A stretch of 9,019 bases of DNA from Thermoflexales bacterium. GTDB lineage: Bacteria; Chloroflexota; Anaerolineae; Fen-1058. The notes beneath the pieces are model-generated. The model saw nothing but the letters and a program-made list of their open reading frames with translations. It had not been told where the DNA came from and searched no databases. The DNA is taken from NCBI GenBank assembly GCA_030834835.1, contig JAUQXD010001168.1:1-9019 (forward strand). Direction: 5' to 3'. Both the position numbers and the translations under genes were made by a program. The first letter of the stretch is position 1. The number at the start of each line of letters is the position of its first letter. Shown piece by piece: positions 1 through 5,880 of the stretch.

Positions 1-1
1 G

Positions 2-667
2 CTGACCAACGAGTTCGAACCTAATCTGTCCTCCCCGGGATCTCTGACCGGCCTGAAATTCCGTCAAGACTTGATGCGTTATATGCCGCCCGGGGTAGTC
101 GACATGGAACATGAAGACGTTGTCGCAGCCCTGGCCGGGGGGCGAGTGGCGATGATCACGGAATGGACGGGGTGGTACAAGTGGTTGACAAGCCCCACGA
201 CTTCGGAAATTTCCGATTGTCTGGGTGTCACCGTTGAACCGGCGGGACCTGCCGGAAGAAAACCCGCGCTGGGCGGCTTTTCCCTGGGCATTAATAGCCA
301 CAGCCGTCCTGAAAAACAGGCCGCTGCCTGGCTCTTCATTCAATGGATCACTTCAAAGGAGATGGCGTCGGCGTACATTGAGGCAGGCGGCGTGCCTGGC
401 CGCCGCAGCGCTTATACCGATGACGCGCTCAAAAAGAAGTTCCCTTACTTCGAACCGCTCGTCCTATCATGGGACAAGTACGGTAATGCCATTTACCGCC
501 CTCGTTTTCAGGAATGGCCCGCGATTTCGCGGATTATCGCGGACACCGGCACCGACATGATGCGCGGGACTATCGGCGTAGAAGCGGGCGCCAGGCTAAT
601 TGACGACCAGGTCTATTATATTTTGTACGAATCGGGTTATTACGGCAGCAAGCCGAGGTTGCAATAG
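2..667 (+). CDS. ABC-type extracellular solute-binding protein, family 1 (C-terminal part; 5' end outside window)
   Basis: This is the C-terminal 221 codons of a family-1 solute-binding protein, the lipoprotein or periplasmic receptor that hands sugars or similar solutes to an ABC importer. The reading frame is open from position 2, so the start and any signal peptide lie upstream. Family hallmarks are visible: a segment reading [13 protein letters not shown] (the usual 'G+AAM' strand), then [20 protein letters not shown] followed by [11 protein letters not shown], and the late [10 protein letters not shown] turn, all typical of the second lobe and hinge. It ends with an aromatic tail ([17 protein letters not shown]). 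No permease gene follows; the next gene, 16 nt downstream, is a membrane histidine kinase with an extracytoplasmic domain. The protein may therefore serve as a ligand receptor for signalling, or its permeases may lie upstream. The family is confident; the substrate cannot be told. Confidence 0.9.
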   Translation: MTNEFEPNLSSPGSLTGLKFRQDLMRYMPPGVVDMEHEDVVAALAGGRVAMITEWTGWYKWLTSPTTSEISDCLGVTVEPAGPAGRKPALGGFSLGINSHSRPEKQAAAWLFIQWITSKEMASAYIEAGGVPGRRSAYTDDALKKKFPYFEPLVLSWDKYGNAIYRPRFQEWPAISRIIADTGTDMMRGTIGVEAGARLIDDQVYYILYESGYYGSKPRLQ

Positions 668-683
668 TGAGGCATGATGCGGT

Positions 684-2627
684 ATGAACGCTATCACGAG
701 ACGGAACAGCATCAGCTCTCGCCTGACATTGATGGTAGCCGGGATACTCACCATGGCTACGCTGGTGACGGGCGGCATGGCTTTGTTTGAACAAGAGCGA
801 CAATTGAATTATGCGCTGGAAACCAAAGGCACCAGCCTGGTGCAGTTCATGGCCCAGGTCACTCCGCTCAGTATCCTGTCGTTAAATTTCGTGGAGATGA
901 ATAATAATGTAAAAAAAGTGGTGCTGACCGACAACGAAGCTATATACGCGATCATCCTTAATGAGCAGGGGATTCCCCTGGTCTATTTCTTCGAAGAGAT
1001 AGACCCGTTAGTAACCAATCCCATCCGCCAGCTGGTCGAGGCCAAAAAGCCGCTGGCGGCCAGTGAGGCGCTGCGACAGACCGGGCGCATCCTCGAAGTT
1101 ATGGCTCCGATTTTCTCCGGCGAGAAGCGCATCGGATCGGCCATGCTGGGCCTGTCGTTTGATCAAATGCGCCGCGCACTGCTGTCACAGCTCGCCCTCA
1201 TCGGAATTTTCCTGATCGTTATCATCGGTTTCAGTATCGTGCTACTGAGATTGGCTTTGCAGCAAATTCTGCGCCCGGTGGGGGCGCTAACCACGGCCGC
1301 GACTCAGATCAGCAGGGGCGATCTCAATGTGGTACTGACCGGCGTCAATCGGACGGATGAGCTGGGAATTCTTGCCAGGACCTTTGAAAGCATGGCCGGC
1401 CAGTTACGCCGATTGATCGCCGGCCTGGAACAGCATGTCGCCGAGCTCAAGCGAGCCGGCCAGGCGTTGCGGGAAAGTGAAGAAAGACTTCGGCAAATCG
1501 CCTCATCGCTTCGGGAAGTCATCTGGTTACGTGACGCCCGGACCCGTCAGGTGCTCTATGTAAATCCCGCCTTCGAGGAATTAACCGGACGGACCTGCGA
1601 GAGCTTTTATGAGAATCAGGACATTATGATAGAGGCCGTTCACCCTGACGATAAGGAACTGGTAACCGCTGCGCTCGATCAACGATCCGAGAGTATACCC
1701 TTTAACCGCGAGCACCGAATTATCCGTCTGGATGGCAGCGTGCGCTGGGTATCAGCCCGAAGTTTTCCAGTTCGAAACGAGGCCGGTGACGTGTACCGGT
1801 GGGCCTCAACCATGGAAGACATCACCGAACGCAAACGCGCTGAAGAAGAAATTCAAAAGCTCAACCAGGAGCTCGAACAACGTGTCCTTGACCGCACGGC
1901 CCAGCTCGAAACGGCGAATAAGGAACTGGAAGCGTTTGCCTATTCAGTCTCGCATGACCTGCGCGCGCCGCTGCGCCACATCGACGGCTTTCTGGAACTG
2001 CTCCAAACGCGAATCACCGCGACGCTGGACGAACAGAACCAGCACTATATGGACACTATCTCCGAGTCGGCCAAACGCATGGGCGTGTTGATTGATGATC
2101 TCCTGTCCTTCTCGCGCATGGGCCGCCACGATCTGGCCCGACAAGCGGTGGAGTTGAACAGCCTGGTGCAGGAGGTCATTCGCGACTTCGAGCCGGAGAC
2201 GCGCGGCCGAACCATCCGGTGGCGCATCGCCGACCTGCCGGTGGTCACGGGCGATCGGGCCATGTTGCGCGTGGTGCTGGTCAACCTGATCTCGAACGCC
2301 CTGAAGTTCACTCGGTCACGCCTGCACGCGGACATCGAGATCGGCTATGAAGCCGGATCAGCAACCGAGCGGGTCTTCTTCATCCGCGACAACGGCGTCG
2401 GGTTCGATATGGCTTACGTGGATAAACTCTTCGGTGTCTTTCAGCGGCTGCATCGCGCCGACGAATTTGAAGGCACCGGCATCGGGCTGGCCAACGTCCG
2501 CCGCATCATCAGCCGGCATGGCGGTCGGACCTGGGCGCAGGGCGAAGTCAACCACGGCGCGACGTTTTACTTCTCCTTGCCGCGCCTCACGTCCGAGGGC
2601 CGACCGCGGGCACACTCAAACGCATAA
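684..2627 (+). CDS. HK1: membrane sensor histidine kinase (TM - extracytoplasmic sensor - TM - HAMP - PAS - HisKA - HATPase_c)
   Basis: A 647-aa membrane kinase that should autophosphorylate on His and pass the phosphate to a receiver. In order: TM1 about residues 13-34; extracytoplasmic sensor about 35-166, with a Cache/PAS-like look (YAIILNEQGIPLVYF, then VMAPIFSGEKRIGSAMLG) but no firm family; TM2 about 169-191; HAMP about 192-246 (P198, then TDELGILARTFESM); PAS with PAC about 264-386, ending DITERKRAEEEI; coiled coil 384-415; HisKA with H424 in SVSHDLRAPLRHIDG; HATPase_c with N box NLISNALKF (N538), G1 DNGVGFD 569-575 and G2 GTGIGL 597-602. All catalytic motifs look intact. An in-frame TGA at 675-677 leaves ATG 684 as the first ATG; the Shine-Dalgarno is weak (GAGG at 669-672). 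It probably shares a transcript with the solute-binding gene, 16 nt upstream, and the MEDS genes downstream. Its kinase core is nearly duplicated in HK2. Confidence 0.95.
   Translation: MNAITRRNSISSRLTLMVAGILTMATLVTGGMALFEQERQLNYALETKGTSLVQFMAQVTPLSILSLNFVEMNNNVKKVVLTDNEAIYAIILNEQGIPLVYFFEEIDPLVTNPIRQLVEAKKPLAASEALRQTGRILEVMAPIFSGEKRIGSAMLGLSFDQMRRALLSQLALIGIFLIVIIGFSIVLLRLALQQILRPVGALTTAATQISRGDLNVVLTGVNRTDELGILARTFESMAGQLRRLIAGLEQHVAELKRAGQALRESEERLRQIASSLREVIWLRDARTRQVLYVNPAFEELTGRTCESFYENQDIMIEAVHPDDKELVTAALDQRSESIPFNREHRIIRLDGSVRWVSARSFPVRNEAGDVYRWASTMEDITERKRAEEEIQKLNQELEQRVLDRTAQLETANKELEAFAYSVSHDLRAPLRHIDGFLELLQTRITATLDEQNQHYMDTISESAKRMGVLIDDLLSFSRMGRHDLARQAVELNSLVQEVIRDFEPETRGRTIRWRIADLPVVTGDRAMLRVVLVNLISNALKFTRSRLHADIEIGYEAGSATERVFFIRDNGVGFDMAYVDKLFGVFQRLHRADEFEGTGIGLANVRRIISRHGGRTWAQGEVNHGATFYFSLPRLTSEGRPRAHSNA
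2094..2534 (+). repeat. Long near-identical direct repeat, copy 1 (HK1 kinase core)
   Basis: Hand alignment of 441 nt with 5362-5802 gives 28 differences (about 94% identity), mostly at third codon positions. Two exact runs of 59 nt occur inside it, one around the NSLVQEVIRDFEPE codons and one around DLPVVTGDRAMLRVVLVNL. This is higher than expected for old paralogues and suggests recent duplication or gene conversion. Confidence 0.85.
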
Positions 2628-2631
2628 GGAG
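2626..2631 (+). promoter_or_regulatory. Ribosome binding site of first MEDS gene, overlapping the HK1 stop codon
   Basis: AAGGAG lies 6 nt before ATG 2638 and shares two bases with the HK1 TAA stop (2625-2627). It decides the start of the first MEDS gene, although the same frame stays open upstream to 2347 inside HK1. The overlap suggests the gene is translated from the HK1 transcript, possibly coupled. Confidence 0.8.
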
Positions 2632-2637
2632 ACCACT

Positions 2638-3270
2638 ATGAACGACCAGAGACAAGCGATGGACCTGGGCTTCACCCAGGAAGTCATTCCAGACTGTCAT
2701 CACGTGTGTTTGATCTTCGATCATGAGGCGCAGCGTCGAAAAATCGTCTCCGAATATCTGGCGGCTGGCTTGAAGCAGGGAGACCTGGTTCGCTATTTCG
2801 CGGATACGACCTCGCCCCAAGAAGTCCGTGCCTGGCTGGCGGAAACCGGCATAGACCTCTCGAAAGCCGAGGCAGATGGCGCGTTCGGTATAGCCAGAGC
2901 TGAGAGCGCCTACTGTCCGAGTGGACGATTCGCGCCACCGGAGGTAATCGAGAATATGGTGGCCCGCTACGCCATGGCCAGGCAAGCCGGCTATCACGGT
3001 TCGCGCGCCTGTGGTGAGATGACCTGGGCGCTGCGTGACATTCCCGGCGCTGGTCGCCTGCTGGAATATGAAACTCGGATCAATCTGATCACCGAGACTT
3101 TCCCCTACATCGGAATGTGCCAGTATGACGCCCGTCTGTTCGACGGCGCCACCTTGTTCAAAGTACTCCAGGTACATCCTTTCATGGTCGCCCAGGGGCA
3201 AATCGTCAGGAATCCGTTTTACATGCGGCCAGAAGAATTCCGCGAGGAGTTCGTGTCGAAACAATCGTAG
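2638..3270 (+). CDS. Stand-alone MEDS-domain sensory protein A
   Basis: A 210-aa soluble protein made almost entirely of one MEDS domain (methanogen/methylotroph DcmR sensory domain), a family proposed to sense small molecules, often joined to kinases or regulators. Recognisable family features: CHHVCLIFD near the start (residues 20-28), GLKQGDLVRYF (44-54), AYCPSGRF (91-98), AGYHGSR (117-123), GEMTWALR (126-133), the LLEYE helix (141-145), MCQYDARLFDG (160-170), LQVHP (177-181) and NPFY (192-195). There is no TM helix, signal peptide, DNA-binding or kinase domain. Four Cys (20, 24, 93, 125), C161, H21, H22 and H180 are kept in the paralogue 43 nt downstream, which is about 70-75% identical by eye. 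ATG 2638 is chosen for its good Shine-Dalgarno; the upstream extension overlaps HK1 and has no domain match. It may feed a signal to the flanking kinases by protein contact (inference). The ligand is unknown. Confidence 0.88.
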   Translation: MNDQRQAMDLGFTQEVIPDCHHVCLIFDHEAQRRKIVSEYLAAGLKQGDLVRYFADTTSPQEVRAWLAETGIDLSKAEADGAFGIARAESAYCPSGRFAPPEVIENMVARYAMARQAGYHGSRACGEMTWALRDIPGAGRLLEYETRINLITETFPYIGMCQYDARLFDGATLFKVLQVHPFMVAQGQIVRNPFYMRPEEFREEFVSKQS

Positions 3271-3299
3271 ACGTCACCGCTCAATTTATGAAATTCATG

Positions 3300-3306
3300 A
3301 AAGGAG
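3300..3306 (+). promoter_or_regulatory. Ribosome binding site of second MEDS gene
   Basis: AAAGGAG sits 7 nt before ATG 3314 in the 43-nt gap between the two MEDS genes. It fixes the start at 3314 and rules out the same-frame extension back to 3125, which lies inside the first MEDS gene. Confidence 0.8.
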
Positions 3307-3313
3307 TCCCACC

Positions 3314-3934
3314 ATGAATAACCAGAAACAAGGGATAGGCCTGGGATTCACCCACGAGGTCTTTCCAGACTGTCATCACCTGTGTTTGATCTATGACGAT
3401 GAAGCGCAGCGTCAAAAAATCGTCGCTGAATATCTGGCGGCCGGTCTGAAGCGGGGAGAAATAGTCCGCTATTTCACGGACACGACCTCGCCGAACGATG
3501 TCCGCGCCTGGCTCCTGGAGATGGGGATAGAACTCCAGGAAGGCGGATCCTTCGGTATAACTAAAGCCGAGAGCGCCTACTGTCCGAGCGGGCGCTTTGT
3601 GCCCCAGGAACTGCTCGCCAATATGGTATCCCGCTACGCGATGGTTAAGGAGGCCGGCTATAGCGGCTCGCGCGTCTGTAGTGAAATGACCTGGGCGCTA
3701 AGAGGCATTCCCGGCTCCGATCGACTGCTGGAATATGAAAATGGAATCAATACGATCCATCGCGCGTTTCCTCACATCGGGATGTGCCAGTATGACGCTC
3801 GTCTGTTCGACGGCGCCATATTGTTCAAAGTGCTCCAGGTGCATCCCTACATGGTCGCCCAGGGACAGATCGTCAGGAACCCGTTTTACATCAAGCCGGA
3901 AGAATTCCTGGCGAAGCCTGGAGCGACTGCGTGA
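3314..3934 (+). CDS. Stand-alone MEDS-domain sensory protein B (tandem paralogue)
   Basis: A 206-aa single-domain MEDS protein that matches protein A along nearly its whole length. Shared blocks include PDCHHLCLIYD (residues 18-28), AESAYCPSGRF (85-95), EMTWALR (124-130), IGMCQYDARLFDG (155-167), LFKVLQVHP (170-178) and GQIVRNPFY (184-192). Differences from A: a 3-residue deletion after residue 74, Gly-to-Ser before the EMTW motif (S123), and an unrelated C-terminal tail (LAKPGATA against REEFVSKQS). The Cys/His set C20, H21, H22, C24, C90, C122, C158 and H177 is conserved. The two genes look like an old tandem duplication, since the DNA has drifted at many third positions. They may form a heterodimer or sense related ligands (inference). 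No TM, DNA-binding or enzyme domain is seen. It is the last gene before the hairpin at 3950-3984. Confidence 0.88.
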   Translation: MNNQKQGIGLGFTHEVFPDCHHLCLIYDDEAQRQKIVAEYLAAGLKRGEIVRYFTDTTSPNDVRAWLLEMGIELQEGGSFGITKAESAYCPSGRFVPQELLANMVSRYAMVKEAGYSGSRVCSEMTWALRGIPGSDRLLEYENGINTIHRAFPHIGMCQYDARLFDGAILFKVLQVHPYMVAQGQIVRNPFYIKPEEFLAKPGATA

Positions 3935-3949
3935 AAGGCTTGCAATCGG

Positions 3950-3984
3950 GCCGGTCGGGTTTGCGCGCCGCGAACCCGACCGGC
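3950..3984 (+). terminator. Strong GC-rich intergenic hairpin (possible terminator, attenuator or mRNA-stabilising element; no U-tract)
   Basis: GCCGGTCGGGTT (3950-3961) is the exact reverse complement of AACCCGACCGGC (3973-3984). The stem extends inward by one G-U (3962/3972) and two G-C pairs (3963/3971, 3964/3970), leaving a 5-nt loop, so about 15 pairs in all. It begins 15 nt after the stop of the second MEDS gene and ends 60 nt before the HK2 start. No run of T follows on either strand, so a classical intrinsic terminator is not shown. It could cap the front transcript, partly attenuate read-through into HK2, or protect the 3' end of the MEDS mRNA. The rest of the 3935-4044 gap shows no clear promoter or small gene. 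Confidence 0.7.
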
Positions 3985-4044
3985 TGGTGAGCGCAACTCA
4001 GGCTCTTCAGCCATCTAGAATCAGGTCAATAGACCGAGAAAGTC

Positions 4045-5877
4045 ATGAGTGAAGTGGATCGTCCGCAGAATAATCCGAGTCAGACCTGGCAACAGGCTGA
4101 TGCGCGCGTGCTGGGGCAAATCCTGGCGGCGCAAAACATTGTGTTTGCTTTGCCCGACACAGCCCGGATCGCCGAATTCTATGCCCAGACATTGATTTCA
4201 ATACCCGGGATCACCGCCTGCCGGGTCTGTCTGGGTGATAGGTCGGTCCAGGCCGGCGACATGGAGAGCAGCGTTTGCGCCAAGTGCGAAACAGTGCGCC
4301 GCTTAGCCGGAGAAGACAACCAGTTCACTCCGACCAACTCGAACTTCCAGTGCAGCCTGGCCGACCAGCCTGACATGCGGGCCGCCGCCATCAATTCCTA
4401 TCAGCATCATTTCGGTTCATTTGTCGTCAAGATCAAACAGGCCGCTGTTTTTGAAGTGTATCAGCCCTTTATCAGCAATCTCTCGAACCATGTTGCACTC
4501 ATTCTTGAAAATCGCCGGCAGAAAGATTTGTTGCAGGCGACCCACGCCGAATTGGAACGCAAGGTCGAAGAACGCACCCACGACCTGACCGTCGCCAACG
4601 AGGCGCTGGACGCCGCCCGCCTCGCCGCGCTCAATACGATGCACGCCGCGATCGAAGCGCGTCAACGCGCGGAACAGGCCAACGCCGATCTACAACGCGA
4701 AGTCGCCGAACGCCAGCAGGCCGAGGAGGCGTTGCGTCTCAGCGAAGAACGTTTCCGTCGGTTAGCTGAAAACGCGCGGGATGTGATTTACAAAATGTCA
4801 TTACCGGAAGGCAAATATGAATATGTAAGTCCGGCGGCTCTGGCGGTTTTCGGTTATTCTCCAGAAGAATGTTATGCCAGTCCCATGCTTATCAGACAAA
4901 CGCTCCACCCGGACTGGCAGATCTATTACCGGGAGCAATGGGCCAATCTGCTCGAAGGTAAAATGCCGCCCACGTATGAATATCAAATCATTCACAAATC
5001 AGGCCAGGTCCGCTGGCTGAACCAACGCAACATCCTGGTGCGCGATAATGCCGGAACGCCCATCGCGATTGAAGGGATTGTCACCGATATCACCGAGCGC
5101 AAGCGGGCAGAAGACGAAATTCGCCGGCTCAACCAGGAACTGGAGCAACGGGTCGCCGATCGCACCGCGCAGCTCGAAGCGGCGAACCGGGAACTGGAAG
5201 CCTTTGCCTATTCGGTGTCGCACGACCTGCGCGCGCCGCTGCGCCACATCGATGGGTATCTGGACCTGCTCCAACATCGTGCGGCCCGGCCCGCCGATGA
5301 ACAGAGCCAACATTACCTGGAGACGATCGCGAGTTCGGCCCGGCGCATGGGTCAACTGATTGACGATCTCCTGTCCTTCTCGCGCATGGGGCGCCACGAC
5401 CTGGCCCGGCAAGCGGTGGAGTTGAACAGCCTGGTGCAGGAGGTCATTCGCGACTTCGAGCCGGAGACCCGCGGCCGAACCATCCAGTGGCGCATTGCGG
5501 ACCTGCCGGTGGTCACGGGCGATCGGGCCATGTTGCGCGTGGTGCTGGTCAACCTGATTTCGAACGCCCTGAAATTCACCCGGTCACGCCCGCACGCGGA
5601 CATCGAGATCGGCTATGAAGCAGGGTCAGCCACCGAGCGGGTCTTCTTCATCCGCGACAATGGCGTCGGGTTCGATATGACTTACGCGGACAAGCTCTTC
5701 GGCGTCTTTCAGCGCCTGCATCGCGCCGACGAATTTGAAGGCACCGGCATCGGGCTGGCCAATGTCCGCCGCATCATCAATCGGCACGGCGGCCGTACCT
5801 GGGCAGAAGGAAAAATGGATGGCGGCGCGACGGTTTACTTTTCCCTTCCCGATAAAGTGTCCGAAGGAGGGAGATGA
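4045..5877 (+). CDS. HK2: soluble histidine kinase (CxxC-containing GAF-like domain - long coiled coil - PAS - HisKA - HATPase_c)
   Basis: A 610-aa cytosolic kinase with no TM helix. The N-terminal domain (about residues 22-156) has a GAF-like layout and two CxxC pairs, C59-R-V-C62 and C78-A-K-C81, plus C103; these could bind metal or act as a redox switch (inference). A long Ala/Glu/Arg-rich coiled coil covers about 156-240, followed by PAS with PAC at about 232-355 (ending DITERKRAEDEI), a second coiled coil, HisKA with H393 in SVSHDLRAPLRHIDG, and HATPase_c with N box NLISNALKF (503-511), G1 DNGVGFD (538-544) and G2 GTGIGL (566-571). ATG 4045 is the first ATG after an in-frame TAG at 4030-4032; the Shine-Dalgarno is weak (GAGAAAG, 4036-4042). 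It ends 3 nt before HK3. From residue 440 on, the core is nearly the same as HK1's. The kinase call is firm; the N-domain family is less so. Confidence 0.93.
   Translation: MSEVDRPQNNPSQTWQQADARVLGQILAAQNIVFALPDTARIAEFYAQTLISIPGITACRVCLGDRSVQAGDMESSVCAKCETVRRLAGEDNQFTPTNSNFQCSLADQPDMRAAAINSYQHHFGSFVVKIKQAAVFEVYQPFISNLSNHVALILENRRQKDLLQATHAELERKVEERTHDLTVANEALDAARLAALNTMHAAIEARQRAEQANADLQREVAERQQAEEALRLSEERFRRLAENARDVIYKMSLPEGKYEYVSPAALAVFGYSPEECYASPMLIRQTLHPDWQIYYREQWANLLEGKMPPTYEYQIIHKSGQVRWLNQRNILVRDNAGTPIAIEGIVTDITERKRAEDEIRRLNQELEQRVADRTAQLEAANRELEAFAYSVSHDLRAPLRHIDGYLDLLQHRAARPADEQSQHYLETIASSARRMGQLIDDLLSFSRMGRHDLARQAVELNSLVQEVIRDFEPETRGRTIQWRIADLPVVTGDRAMLRVVLVNLISNALKFTRSRPHADIEIGYEAGSATERVFFIRDNGVGFDMTYADKLFGVFQRLHRADEFEGTGIGLANVRRIINRHGGRTWAEGKMDGGATVYFSLPDKVSEGGR
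5362..5802 (+). repeat. Long near-identical direct repeat, copy 2 (HK2 kinase core)
   Basis: Partner of the repeat at 2094-2534 in HK1, separated from it by about 2.8 kb. Its 3' part (5695-5780) is also an exact 86-nt match to HK3 at 8179-8264, so this copy shares tracts with both other kinases. Confidence 0.85.
5864..5870 (+). promoter_or_regulatory. Ribosome binding site supporting the GTG start of HK3
   Basis: AAGGAGG lies inside the last codons of HK2, 10 nt before GTG 5881. A nearby ATG at 5874 overlaps the HK2 stop but is in another frame and meets TGA within six codons, so GTG 5881 is the best start for HK3 and is likely coupled to the end of HK2. Confidence 0.75.
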
Positions 5878-5880
5878 CAG

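Noticed and set aside
2347..2637. N-terminal extension of the first MEDS gene inside HK1
   Set aside because: Same-frame open sequence overlapping the HK1 ATPase domain; it has no domain character, and a good Shine-Dalgarno sits at 2626-2631 before ATG 2638.
2587..3264. 225-codon open frame on the minus strand opposite the first MEDS gene
   Set aside because: Antisense to a clearly conserved protein, no recognisable domain, no convincing ribosome binding site; a typical high-GC shadow.
3288..3301. Small overlapping palindromes (ATGAAATTCAT and TTCATGAA) between the MEDS genes
   Set aside because: Short, AT-rich and just before the ribosome binding site; too small to claim an operator or hairpin.
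3125..3313. N-terminal extension of the second MEDS gene inside the first
   Set aside because: Low-complexity Ser/Arg-rich shadow translation; AAAGGAG before ATG 3314 and the N-terminal match to the first copy fix the start.
4999..5603. Minus-strand open frames opposite the HK2 core, resembling antisense frames opposite HK1
   Set aside because: Their similarity simply mirrors the near-identical sense-strand kinase cores; no independent coding evidence.
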